Positions 25,763 to 33,725 of a stretch of 64,000 bases of DNA are shown piece by piece (positions within the stretch are counted from its first letter, which is position 1; every line of letters starts with the position of its first letter). The position numbers and the translations under genes were made by a program. The notes under the pieces were generated by a model, which was given only the letters and a program-made list of their open reading frames with translations, did not search any database and was not told the DNA's origin. This DNA comes from Candidatus Bathyarchaeota archaeon (GTDB lineage Archaea > Thermoproteota > Bathyarchaeia > TCS64 > PIYN01), in the NCBI GenBank assembly GCA_003601775.1, contig PIYN01000012.1:1-64000 (forward strand). The letters are read 5' to 3'.

Positions 25763-26141
25763 GGCCGAGGGGCTTGAAGAAGAGGAGGGTCTTGTCTCCC
25801 TCCTTCCTGAACTCGGCGACGACCTTTGTCCCCACCTGGACCTCCTGGCCCTCGGAGATCCTCGCGGTTATTTTAGGTCCCTCCTTCAATTCGACGACAG
25901 CAACGGCGTAGGGGGTCCTCCCGGCCATCGAGGTCGGGGGGACGTGGATGACGGTGAAGGCCTTGACCTCCCCCTCGCCCCTGAGCTCCTCCCACTCCAT
26001 CTCCCTGTCCCCACACCTCGGGCAGAGGGGCCTTGGAGGGAGGTAGAGGGTCCCGCACGCCTTGCACCGGCTCCCCATCAGCCTCCCCTCCTCCAGGAAG
26101 GCTTGGAAGGACGACGGCGTGAACGACCTCACCTCGCTCAT
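25749..26141 (-). CDS. DUF35 OB-fold/zinc-ribbon acyl-CoA-associated protein
   Basis: 130 aa. A short helical N-terminus is followed by a zinc ribbon with CKACGTLYLPPRPLCPRCG and an OB fold containing VKAFTVIHVPPTS and PYAVAVVELKEG. In archaea such proteins bridge thiolase to a partner and shuttle acyl-CoA. It lies 4 bp after the thiolase gene, the standard pairing, so it very probably works with that thiolase. Confidence 0.9.
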   Translation of the reverse strand: MSEVRSFTPSSFQAFLEEGRLMGSRCKACGTLYLPPRPLCPRCGDREMEWEELRGEGEVKAFTVIHVPPTSMAGRTPYAVAVVELKEGPKITARISEGQEVQVGTKVVAEFRKEGDKTLLFFKPLGPTSP

Positions 26142-26145
26142 CCCC

Positions 26146-27390
26146 TCACCTCCCGTAGATCTGGACGACGACGGTCCCCCCCGAGGCCCCCACGTTGTGG
26201 ATCAGCCCTACCTCAGCATCGTCCACCTGCACCCTCCCCGCCTCCCCCCTGAGCTGCTTGAAGACCTCGTAGACCATGGAGGCACCTGTGGCGCCGACTG
26301 GATGACCCTTCGCCTTGAGGCCGCCGTCGGGGTTCACGGGGATCTCCCCATCCAGGGCCGTCCTGCCCTCCACCGCCGCCTTCCCCCCCTCCCCCTTCGG
26401 GAAGAAGCCGAGGTCCTCCGTGGCCAGGACCTCGGCTATCGTGAAGCAGTCATGGACCTCCGCCAAGTCCACGTCCCTCGGTTCTATCCCCGCCATCCTG
26501 TAGGCGGTGCGGGAGGCGATCCTCGTCCCCTTCAGCGTCGTCAGGTCCTCCCTGTCGTGGAGGGCCATGGTATCCGAGGCCTGCCCTATCCCCCTCACGT
26601 AGATGGGTGTGTCCGTGAACTTCTTGGCGACTTCCTCGGAGGCGAGTATGACGACGGCGGCCCCGTCGGAGGTCGGACAGCAGTCGAAGAGCCTCAGGGG
26701 GTAGGCGACCACCGGGTTCAGAGGGGACCTCAGGAACTCCATCTCATCCTTGAAGCTGTAACCCCTCCGCGCCCCCCACCTCCTCGCCATGTCCATGATC
26801 TCCTCCTGGAACTGGGCCTTGGGGTTCAGGGAGCCGTTGTGGTGGTTCTTGATGGAGATCGCCGCGAGCTCCTCCCAGGTCGAGCCGTACTTGGCGAAGT
26901 GGGCGGTGGCCATGGAGGCGTAGAGGCCTGGGAAGGTCGCGCCGACGGAGGCCTCGTAGATCTCGTCCGCGGCCATGGCGAGGGTGTCCGTGACCTCCTC
27001 GGTACTGAGGTTCCTCATCTTCTCCACGCCCCCCACCATCACCACGTCGAAGGCCCCGGAGGCGATCGCGAGGATCCCCAACTGGATCGCGACGCCCGAG
27101 CTGGCGCAGGCGTCCTCGATCCTGACGGAGGGGACGGGCGTGACGCCAAGCCAGTCCGCCATGATGGCCCCCAGGTGGCCCTGGTGCTCGAAGGCATCGC
27201 TGGAGAAGTTCCCGACGTAGAGGGCCTCGATATCCCTGAGGTTCATCCCTTTATCCACGGAGTCCAGGGCCTCGAGGGCGGCCTCCACGAAGAGGTCCCT
27301 ACTGGTCTTGTCCAAGTGCAGCTTGTGGTGGAACCGGGTCATGCCCGCCCCGACCACAGCCACCCCGCGGGCGAGTCCCATGGAGAACAC
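26146..27390 (-). CDS. Thiolase (acetyl-CoA C-acyltransferase, SCP-x-like)
   Basis: 414-aa thiolase. The nucleophile is the Cys of EDACASSG, HDCF replaces the NEAF motif, and the C-terminal GGLKAKGHPVGATG carries the catalytic His. It can close β-oxidation by cleaving 3-ketoacyl-CoA, or run in reverse for mevalonate synthesis; the neighbours favour β-oxidation. The start is GTG at 27390 or ATG at 27381. No Shine-Dalgarno is seen, and a TATA-like stretch and a palindrome lie just upstream, so a leaderless message is likely. Confidence 0.9.
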   Translation of the reverse strand: MFSMGLARGVAVVGAGMTRFHHKLHLDKTSRDLFVEAALEALDSVDKGMNLRDIEALYVGNFSSDAFEHQGHLGAIMADWLGVTPVPSVRIEDACASSGVAIQLGILAIASGAFDVVMVGGVEKMRNLSTEEVTDTLAMAADEIYEASVGATFPGLYASMATAHFAKYGSTWEELAAISIKNHHNGSLNPKAQFQEEIMDMARRWGARRGYSFKDEMEFLRSPLNPVVAYPLRLFDCCPTSDGAAVVILASEEVAKKFTDTPIYVRGIGQASDTMALHDREDLTTLKGTRIASRTAYRMAGIEPRDVDLAEVHDCFTIAEVLATEDLGFFPKGEGGKAAVEGRTALDGEIPVNPDGGLKAKGHPVGATGASMVYEVFKQLRGEAGRVQVDDAEVGLIHNVGASGGTVVVQIYGR

Positions 27391-27402
27391 CGCTAATAGA
27401 CT

Positions 27403-27418
27403 ATTTGTTGGAACAAAT
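27403..27418. promoter_or_regulatory. Palindromic operator candidate upstream of thiolase
   Basis: ATTTGTT-GG-AACAAAT is a perfect 7-bp inverted repeat around GG, lying 13-28 bp upstream of the thiolase GTG and directly beside the TTTTTAATTTG promoter-like element. The placement suggests a repressor site that would block RNA polymerase. No identical copy was noticed upstream of the other β-oxidation genes. Confidence 0.5.
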
Positions 27419-27466
27419 TAAAAATTGCGACGAAGGATATTTCGTCATCCAACGAAGTTGGAGGGG

Positions 27467-28762
27467 TCAGCCCGATCCGAGGAGGTACTCGAAGACCCTC
27501 AGGGCGGTCCTGGAGGCATGGTCCAGCGTCTCGGCTATATTCCTCGGGGCCTCCGCCGTCCCGGCGAGGAAGACCCCCTCCACGCCGGTCCCACTCGTCT
27601 CGAACTTCGGGTGCTCCGCCCTGTAGAAGCCGTCCTCGGCCACTTCTAACCCGAGGATCGGTGCGAGGTCGGCGTTGGGGGAGGGGCCCGTCTCGAGGAC
27701 GACGAGGTCCCCGCTTATTGAGAGGAGCTTCCCCGTGGAGGAGTCGAAGAGCTCCACGTTCAACGAGCCGCCCTCCCCAGGCCTGATCTCCGAGGGCTGC
27801 CCCTGGATGAAGATGACGCCCTCCTCCATCGCCCTACGGTAGTACTCCTCGACGCCCCGCCCCACGGCGCGGAGGTCGATGTAGCAGACGTAGACCTCCA
27901 CCTCCTCGCCGTACCTCTCCTTCACTGAGAGGGCCTGCTTCACGGCGACGGGGCACCCGATCCTGCAGCAGTAGGCGTTGTGCTTCAGGTCCCTCGACCC
28001 GATGCAGGTGAGGAAGACGACGCTCCTCGGCCTCTCCCCGTCGCTCACCCTCACGACCTCCCCAGAGGTCGGCCCCTCCGGGTCCAGGAGCCTCTCGAAC
28101 TCCATGTTATTGACCACGTCCCTGTAGCGTCCATAGCCGTACTGGGGGATCTTCGAGGCGTCGAAGAGGCGGAAGCCCGTCGCCACCACGATGGCGTCCA
28201 CCTCGACCTCTCGCTCCACGGCCTTCTCACCGTACCTCACCGCCTCCTGGGGGCAGACCTCCTCGCAGAGTCGGCAGTCCTCCCCCCGAGACCGTAGGCA
28301 GTTCTCCTCGTCGATGAGGTAGGCCCTTGGGTAGGCGCCTGGAGGTAGGTAGATCGCCTTCCTCCTCCCCAGACCCATCTCAAATCTCTTCGGGACCTCG
28401 ATGGGGCAGGCCTCCACGCACCTCCCGCAGAGGTCGCACCTGCTCGGGTCGACGAAGCGGGGTCTCCGCCTCAGCCCCACCCTGAATCGCCTCCCTTCAC
28501 GGACGACCTTTATGACCTCGCTATTTGTCTCAACCTCGACCCTTGGGTCCTTAACCACCGCCTCGACCTGTTTCTCGAGCCACTCCCTAACCCTCTCCTC
28601 CGTTGGGACGTCCCTGTAGAGGAAGCGGGCGTGTCCTCCCAAACCGGCTTCCTTCTCCACGAGGAGGACCTCCACGCCCAAGCTCGCCAGGTGGTGGGCG
28701 GCCTGGAGCCCCGCGACGCCCCCGCCTATCACCAGGACCCTCTTGTCCCTCACTGCCTCCAT
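27467..28762 (-). CDS. HdrA-like FAD/iron-sulfur oxidoreductase
   Basis: 431 aa. It opens with an FAD-binding Rossmann motif (VLVIGGGVAGLQAA, residues 10-23). Two 4Fe-4S sites follow in an insertion (Cys109/112/115/119 and Cys155/163/166/170). The HdrA-type cysteines CIGSRD...YCCRIGC are at 253-270. It is shorter than methanogen HdrA (about 650 aa) because no ferredoxin domains follow the FAD domain. It is divergent from hdrC/hdrB-like genes, so the three probably form one electron-transfer complex. Coupling to ETF is inferred. Confidence 0.88.
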   Translation of the reverse strand: MEAVRDKRVLVIGGGVAGLQAAHHLASLGVEVLLVEKEAGLGGHARFLYRDVPTEERVREWLEKQVEAVVKDPRVEVETNSEVIKVVREGRRFRVGLRRRPRFVDPSRCDLCGRCVEACPIEVPKRFEMGLGRRKAIYLPPGAYPRAYLIDEENCLRSRGEDCRLCEEVCPQEAVRYGEKAVEREVEVDAIVVATGFRLFDASKIPQYGYGRYRDVVNNMEFERLLDPEGPTSGEVVRVSDGERPRSVVFLTCIGSRDLKHNAYCCRIGCPVAVKQALSVKERYGEEVEVYVCYIDLRAVGRGVEEYYRRAMEEGVIFIQGQPSEIRPGEGGSLNVELFDSSTGKLLSISGDLVVLETGPSPNADLAPILGLEVAEDGFYRAEHPKFETSGTGVEGVFLAGTAEAPRNIAETLDHASRTALRVFEYLLGSG

Positions 28763-28796
28763 CTCCGACCTTGCCTCAACTCTCTTCCCAGATATA

Positions 28797-28811
28797 CTTA
28801 TAAATTAATTT
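28797..28811. promoter_or_regulatory. Bidirectional promoter between hdrA-like and hdrCB-like genes
   Basis: CTTATAAATTAATTT reads as a TATA box on both strands. It lies 24-38 bp upstream of the hdrC-like ATG and 35-50 bp upstream of the hdrA-like ATG. It contains the palindrome AAATTAATTT. One element could drive both transcripts. Confidence 0.5.
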
Positions 28812-28834
28812 CCCATATCCCTTTGAGCCATCCC

Positions 28835-29362
28835 ATGGGGCGAAGGGCCTTGACCTTGAGGGACCTTACATCGGAGGCGGCCTCGGAGGGGGAGCTGAGG
28901 GAGAGGATCGTTAGGGAGCTGGGCTCCGAGTTCCAGTCCTGCTTCCGCTGCCTCCGGTGCACGAGCGGATGCACCTCCATGAAGCTCCTCGAGCTGAGGC
29001 CCCACTTCGTCATGAACATGGTTAAGCTGGGACTTGTGGAGGAGCTCATCTCCTCGGGGATCGTCTGGACCTGTGCCCTCTGCCTCAAGTGTGAGGAGCG
29101 CTGCCCCCAGGAGGTCTCACCCAGCGAGCTCATCACCCTCCTGAGAAATTTCTCCTTCCAGAGGGAGGAGAACGTCCCGGAGGCCTATCTCAAGGTCGTC
29201 AGCTCCGTCCTCGAGACGGGTTTCATCCAGGAGCCGATGGAGGTCGTCTCCAGGGAGTTCGAGGAGTTCACGAGGGAGTCGCTGGGGCTCCCGAGGCTCG
29301 TCGGCCCCCGAGAGGCCTTCAGCGAGAACCTCATCGAGTTGATGACGAGGGAGGCGGGATGA
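28835..29362 (+). CDS. HdrC-like iron-sulfur protein
   Basis: 175 aa with two 4Fe-4S motifs (Cys36/39/42/46 in SCFRCLRCTSGC and Cys80/83/86/90 in CALCLKCEERCP), the pattern of heterodisulfide reductase subunit C. The middle helices are typical of the family. The start is the ATG at 28835; the longer frame upstream lies in the hdrA-like gene. The next gene begins 1 bp after its stop, so it is tightly coupled to the hdrB-like gene. Confidence 0.88.
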   Translation: MGRRALTLRDLTSEAASEGELRERIVRELGSEFQSCFRCLRCTSGCTSMKLLELRPHFVMNMVKLGLVEELISSGIVWTCALCLKCEERCPQEVSPSELITLLRNFSFQREENVPEAYLKVVSSVLETGFIQEPMEVVSREFEEFTRESLGLPRLVGPREAFSENLIELMTREAG

Positions 29363-29363
29363 G

Positions 29364-30248
29364 TTGGAGGTCGCCGTCTACTGGGGCTGCATGATCCCCA
29401 CAGTGGAGTACGCCTACGAACTCTCCCTCAGGGCAACCTTCCCGAGGCTGGGCGTCAAGCTCATAGACCTGAAGGGGGTCTCCTGCTGCGGCTCCCCAAT
29501 AAAGAGCGTAAACAGGCTGGCAGCCGACTACCTCGCCCTGAGGAACATAGCCCTCGCCGAGGAGACAGGGACCGAGCACCTCCTCGTCCCCTGCAACGGG
29601 TGCTACCTCAGCCTATCCGAGGCCCTCCACCACTGGAGGACCGATGAGGAACTTCAAGGAGAGATGGAGAAGTTCCTGGACAAGGAGGGCCTCACGCTGG
29701 AGGGGGGGATCAAGATCGTCCATACCATAAACTTCCTACATGACATCATCGGCCTGGAGGCCGTGGAGAAGGCCGTCAAGAAGCCCCTAACCGGGCTGAG
29801 GCTGGTGAGCCACAGCGGCTGCCACATCCTCAGGCCCAGCAAGATACTGGACGTCGACGACCCCGAGAGGCCCAGGAAACTCGACGACCTGATCAGGGCG
29901 CTCGGGGCGGAGGTCTTGGAGTACCCTGAGAGCCTCGACTGCTGCGGCGCCGGCCTCCTCCTCTCTCACCCCGAGACCGCGGTGAGCCTCTCAGCCACAA
30001 AGCTCCGGGCGATCCAAGGGCTCGGAGTCGACGGTCTCGTCGACTCCTGTCCCGCATGCCACATGATGTTCGACGCGAGGCAGGAGACGGGGGCACGGGC
30101 GATAGGCTATAAGCTCTCCCTCCCCGTGGTCTACTACACACAGCTCCTCGGTCTCACGATGGGGCTGGATGGGAGGTCCCTGGGTCTCCACCTCAACCAG
30201 TCCCCGGTCGAGAAGCTCCTGGAGAGGGCTCAAAAGACTTTTCCATGA
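29364..30248 (+). CDS. HdrB-like CCG-domain protein
   Basis: 294 aa with two CCG domains: Cys9, Cys41-Cys42, Cys77, Cys80 and Cys153, Cys193-Cys194, Cys229, Cys232. In HdrB these bind two non-cubane clusters at the disulfide-reducing site. The start is TTG at 29364, just after the hdrC-like stop; an ATG at 29359 is out of frame. In a non-methanogen the substrate need not be CoM-S-S-CoB; similar HdrBC pairs feed electrons from ETF or other donors. Confidence 0.87.
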   Translation: MEVAVYWGCMIPTVEYAYELSLRATFPRLGVKLIDLKGVSCCGSPIKSVNRLAADYLALRNIALAEETGTEHLLVPCNGCYLSLSEALHHWRTDEELQGEMEKFLDKEGLTLEGGIKIVHTINFLHDIIGLEAVEKAVKKPLTGLRLVSHSGCHILRPSKILDVDDPERPRKLDDLIRALGAEVLEYPESLDCCGAGLLLSHPETAVSLSATKLRAIQGLGVDGLVDSCPACHMMFDARQETGARAIGYKLSLPVVYYTQLLGLTMGLDGRSLGLHLNQSPVEKLLERAQKTFP

Positions 30249-30278
30249 GGAGAATTAGAGTGCCATGGGGACTATAGG

Positions 30279-30655
30279 GTGCCGCGGTCGCTCATCCGAC
30301 GCCTCCTCTCCCGGGATTCAGCGCCTCTATTAGTGGTCCTCCTGTGGTCCGTGGCCCTCCTCCTCTCGACCTCCACGACCACCCACCCCACCCTGCGCTG
30401 GCTCATCTCGATCCCCTATCTCGTCTTCGCTCCGGGGTACGGCCTCCTCACCCTCCTGAAGGGGACGAGGGAGATCGATGTCGCGGAGGGCCTCGCCCTG
30501 AGCCTCAGGGTCGATGTGAAGGTTGGGGATCTCTCTACCCCTCCCCCAAGCAGGGCCTCGCCGTCACCCCTCCCCACGATCTGGAGGTCACGGCCTTTAC
30601 CTTGGGGGCCCTCGCCGCCTCAGTCTACCTGAGACGCCTTAGGGGGGCGCGGTGA
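30279..30655 (+). pseudogene. DUF1616-type membrane protein gene broken by an inverted insertion
   Basis: The first 70 codons encode a typical DUF1616 N-terminus with two hydrophobic segments (LLVVLLWSVALLLS and RWLISIPYLVFAPGYGLLTLL) and end in EGLALSL. From 30494 to 30585 the DNA is an exact reverse complement of 30818-30909 in the next gene. After it the native-looking tail resumes in another frame (LEVTAFTLGALAASVYLRRLRG, stop at 30653). The middle of the gene has been replaced and the frame lost, so a normal product cannot be made. The 117-residue open frame ends at 30632. Confidence 0.8.
30494..30585 (+). repeat. 92-bp inverted repeat, arm 1 (recipient copy)
   Basis: Perfect reverse complement of 30818-30909. 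It begins at the palindrome CCCTGAGCCTCAGGG (30496-30510) and interrupts the DUF1616-like gene. Confidence 0.95.
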
Positions 30656-31124
30656 CGTTGACCCATAGCTGGTTCCATATCCCCGTGTATCGGTAGCTCC
30701 CTGAGGTGTTGAGGATATAAAGCTCGAAGATGACCCTCCTGTCCAAGCCCGTCTCGTTCAGGGTCAACTCCAATTGAGAGGTCCTCTGGCCTCTGGGGGG
30801 GACCGTGAACTCGAGGGTCCAGATCGTGGGGAGGGGTGACGGCGAGGCCCTGCTTGGGGGAGGGGTAGAGAGATCCCCAACCTTCACATCGACCCTGAGG
30901 CTCAGGGCGCCGTCGTTCTGGACCACGACATAGAGCAGGAAGGGCTCCCCCGCCGTCACATTCCCAGGGTAGAACCTCGGGTCAGCATTCCCCCTCTCGT
31001 TCAGGATGTAGAGGGAGAGGACCCTCTTCTCCCCGGTGCTGCCGAGCCACGTGTTGATGAGGCCCGCTGAGATGGCTAAGATGGCGATGATGATGCTGAT
31101 GGAGACGATTGTATCCTCATCCAT
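30639..31124 (-). CDS. Membrane-anchored DUF1616-type extracellular domain protein
   Basis: 161 aa. A transmembrane segment at residues 7-28 (VSISIIIAILAISAGL) is followed by an Ig-like region with RGNADPRFYPGNVTAGEPFLLYVVVQNDG and ELYILNTSGSYRY, which matches the C-terminal half of DUF1616-type proteins. The frame is intact across the repeat arm, so this gene is the likely donor of the 92-bp copy next door. It overlaps the 3' end of the broken gene by 17 bp, convergently. The function is unknown. Confidence 0.75.
   Translation of the reverse strand: MDEDTIVSISIIIAILAISAGLINTWLGSTGEKRVLSLYILNERGNADPRFYPGNVTAGEPFLLYVVVQNDGALSLRVDVKVGDLSTPPPSRASPSPLPTIWTLEFTVPPRGQRTSQLELTLNETGLDRRVIFELYILNTSGSYRYTGIWNQLWVNVTAPP
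30818..30909 (-). repeat. 92-bp inverted repeat, arm 2 (donor copy)
   Basis: Intact coding segment of the minus-strand gene; its exact complement appears at 30494-30585, separated by 232 bp. Confidence 0.95.
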
Positions 31125-31251
31125 GGCCCGACCAACCAGGGCCGTGTTGACCTCCCAGCCCTAAGGACCCTTTCCCAACATCGCTTATATGCCTTTCAAC
31201 CAAGGGAAAGGCTTTTACTAAATCCCCGGAAGTTCTAAGTGGGTATGGAGG

Positions 31252-32439
31252 ATGGTTGTGAAGACCTTAGGTAAGGAGGATCTCTGGTGCGGCGTCGTCG
31301 GAGGGGCCGCCCTCGCGACGGGGGGCGGCGGGGCCGCGATGCCGAGGGAGTTCTTCGATGCCCGGGTAGATCCCCTCATCGAGAAGGGCGTGAAGTTCCA
31401 GATCGTAGAACCCCAGGACATCCCGGAGGATGAGCTCATCTTCGTCCGCCTCGGCGTCGGCGGTGGGATTGAGAGGCGTATGCAGGAGAGGTGCCTGAGG
31501 AGGTTCGGGGTCGCCGATTGGATCAGGGAGATGGACAGGGTCTTCCCCCTCCCCAAGTGGGCTGAGATACCCGATGAGGAGTGGGCGAGGGTCGCCCCCT
31601 ATCGGAGGCTCGTGGAGCTCAAGGGGAGAGAGCCCTTCGGCTTCATGCCCTTCGAGATCGGTCCGAACGTCGCCTTCGAGATCATCAGGGCCGCGATGCT
31701 GGGGAAGCCGCTGATCGACGCCGATAACGCCGGATATAGGGCCGTCCCCGAGGTCTCCCTCGGGACGCTGAACGTTATCCACGCCCCGATAACGCCCTAT
31801 GTCGTCGCGACCTCCTATGGGGACCTCATGGTCTTCGAGAAGTTCCTGAGCTGGCAGAGGGCTGAGGACCTCGTGCGGCACATCGCCATCACCTCAGGCG
31901 GGGGGTGTAGCGGCATGGTCTCCTTCGACGAGGACTTTATCAAGAAGGGGACGATCTACGGCACCGTCTCCCTCGCCATGAAGGTGGGCAAGGCGATCCT
32001 GGACGCCCGCGAGGGAGGCGATGACCCCGTCGAGGCGATACTGGAGACGACGGGGGGCTACAGGCTCTTCGAGGGAAAGGTCGGTGGGACCACCAGGGAG
32101 GGCTACGGGGCCTTCACCTGGGGGAACATCTGGATAAAGGGGACGGGGGAATACGCAGGGCACACCATGAGGATCTGGTACAAGAACGAGAATCAGATCA
32201 GCTGGATCGATGAGGAGCCCTACGTGACCTGCCCAGACCCCTTCACCGTCGTCGACAAGAAGACAGGACTCGGACTCTCAAACTTCAGACCTGACCACTG
32301 GCCCGTAGGCAGGGAGGTCACGGTCTGGGGGATGAAGTGCGCCGACCTCTGGAGGACTGAGAGGGGCCTACGCATCTACAACCCAAAGCACTTCGGCTTC
32401 GACATCAAATACGTCCCCATAGAGGAGAAGGTCGAGTAG
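31252..32439 (+). CDS. DUF917 family protein (hydantoinase/thiohydantoin desulfurase-like)
   Basis: 395 aa. The N-terminal GVVGGAALATGGGGAAMP is the DUF917 signature, and PLIDADNAGYRAVPEVS and the GGGCSGMVSF segment also fit. Family members are annotated as S-methyl thiohydantoin desulfurase or hydantoinase-associated; substrates are poorly defined. It is monocistronic, with T-rich sequence right after the stop. Length is slightly above the usual 350-380 aa. Confidence 0.83.
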   Translation: MVVKTLGKEDLWCGVVGGAALATGGGGAAMPREFFDARVDPLIEKGVKFQIVEPQDIPEDELIFVRLGVGGGIERRMQERCLRRFGVADWIREMDRVFPLPKWAEIPDEEWARVAPYRRLVELKGREPFGFMPFEIGPNVAFEIIRAAMLGKPLIDADNAGYRAVPEVSLGTLNVIHAPITPYVVATSYGDLMVFEKFLSWQRAEDLVRHIAITSGGGCSGMVSFDEDFIKKGTIYGTVSLAMKVGKAILDAREGGDDPVEAILETTGGYRLFEGKVGGTTREGYGAFTWGNIWIKGTGEYAGHTMRIWYKNENQISWIDEEPYVTCPDPFTVVDKKTGLGLSNFRPDHWPVGREVTVWGMKCADLWRTERGLRIYNPKHFGFDIKYVPIEEKVE

Positions 32440-32737
32440 TCTCCTCATCCCCTCTTTTTTCTTATGCGCTTGTGCGGCTCTGTGTAGTCTGGGTAGTGAG
32501 GCATCTCCCTTTTTAGGGGGGTGTGGATGGTTTGTTTTTTTAGGTTTCTTTTTTGCTTCTTGTTAGGTACTGTTCTGCCTCTGCCCTGCTTGTACTTGCT
32601 GTGTTTCCATGTGATTAGTTGTGTTTGAGAGATCCCATTTTTCTATTCTTTTATCTCGTTTTCTTTATAGCTGTAGTTCGGTGTGGAATCTTATTTTTTG
32701 CGAATTTGGTAGCTCTTTTCCCTTTTAGGCATCCGTG
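32440..32737. other. T-rich intergenic stretch with likely terminators
   Basis: About 300 bp between two convergent genes. The plus strand is rich in T and holds several runs (CTCTTTTTTCTT at 32452, GTTTTTTTAGG and CTTTTTTGC near 32540-32555), which suit archaeal U-tract termination of the DUF917 gene. The short frame at 32619 is hydrophobic only because of T-rich codons, and I do not call it a gene. Confidence 0.5.
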
Positions 32738-33493
32738 TCAGGGAGAGCCTCTCTTCTCAGTTATGATCACCATCTCTTTACTCTCTTCGGTGAAGGGCTT
32801 CTTCCTATGGTCTCCGTAGAAGGCTTTGATCCGAAACCCATTTTCCTCTAGGAGTTCTCTTATTCCCTCTGGTGTATGGATGTAGACCTCGCCGTACTCA
32901 TGGTACCTCTCTTTCATCTTTCCGTCCACGTAGACATCGTAGAAGAGGTCTATCGAGGCCTTACGAGCCGTGTAGTCTCTTCTGAGGAAACCGCTTCTAA
33001 CGACCATCTGTCCTTCACCCAAGTCTCTACGCTCTATGAACCAATCTGAGTTTGGTTCACCCTCCCTCACGTGGGCGAGGTCGAAGGCGTAGACTCCACT
33101 TGGTCGGAGGTGGCGGTGGATGCAGCGCAGGGCGTTGATCTGGTCCTCCCTTATCAAGAGGTGGTCGAAGGTGTAGGCAGGGAAGTATATGAAGGGAAAG
33201 GTCTCGTGGAGGTCGAAGTCGCGGACATCGGCCCTCCTCAGTGTGATGAGGCTCCTCACCTCCGGAGGCTCCTTTGCTATCTTCCTCCTAGCCGCCCTGA
33301 GCATATGCTCCGAGTTATCTATCCCCCAGACCTCTACGCCGTCCCTCGCGAGCTCTATCGCAAGCCTCGCGGTCCCCACCCCAAGCTCCAGGGCTCGGTC
33401 CCCATTTTCGTGCGCCAGCTCCCTATAGAAGTTTACATCATCCTTCGTCCCGAAGAGGTCGTAAAACCTCTCCGCCCCGCTTCGATACGTCAT
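32738..33493 (-). CDS. SAM-dependent methyltransferase
   Basis: About 251 aa with a class-I methyltransferase domain: ALELGVGTARLAIELA is SAM motif I, GIDNSEHMLRAAR is motif II and FIYFPAYTFDHLL follows. The ATG at 33493 is preferred: it opens the conserved region (YRSGAERFYDLFG), and a TATA-like TTTAAAG lies about 25 bp upstream, implying a leaderless transcript. The longer frame to 33616 is poorly conserved in character. Substrate unknown. Confidence 0.78.
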   Translation of the reverse strand: MTYRSGAERFYDLFGTKDDVNFYRELAHENGDRALELGVGTARLAIELARDGVEVWGIDNSEHMLRAARRKIAKEPPEVRSLITLRRADVRDFDLHETFPFIYFPAYTFDHLLIREDQINALRCIHRHLRPSGVYAFDLAHVREGEPNSDWFIERRDLGEGQMVVRSGFLRRDYTARKASIDLFYDVYVDGKMKERYHEYGEVYIHTPEGIRELLEENGFRIKAFYGDHRKKPFTEESKEMVIITEKRGSP

Positions 33494-33671
33494 CTCGAAA
33501 AAAATTATTACTGAGAGCTTTAAAATCTTAGGCGCTTCTGGGACACCATAAACCCTAAAAGGCATATAATGAATTGCGGGAAATATCCCCTCTACGGTCC
33601 TTCTGGATGAAATCATTTAATCCTATCAGTGGAACTCAAATCGATCCATTTAGGAGAAAATGGGTTTGTAC

Positions 33672-33685
33672 GCAAAAATTTTTGC
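33672..33685. promoter_or_regulatory. Palindrome at the leu operon promoter
   Basis: GCAAAAATTTTTGC is a perfect 14-bp palindrome 41-54 bp upstream of the leuA ATG, where a TATA box or an Lrp-type regulator site is expected. It could serve as either; no start site is known. Confidence 0.4.
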
Positions 33686-33725
33686 TCAAAAGGGATATTA
33701 GGGCGCGTTGGAATCCTCAATAATT

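Noticed and set aside
26062-27396. 444-aa frame opposite thiolase
   Set aside because: Antisense of the thiolase gene; composition is antisense-like.
32619-32819. 66-aa hydrophobic frame
   Set aside because: Only T-rich codons; no ribosome site, and it overlaps the end of a real gene.
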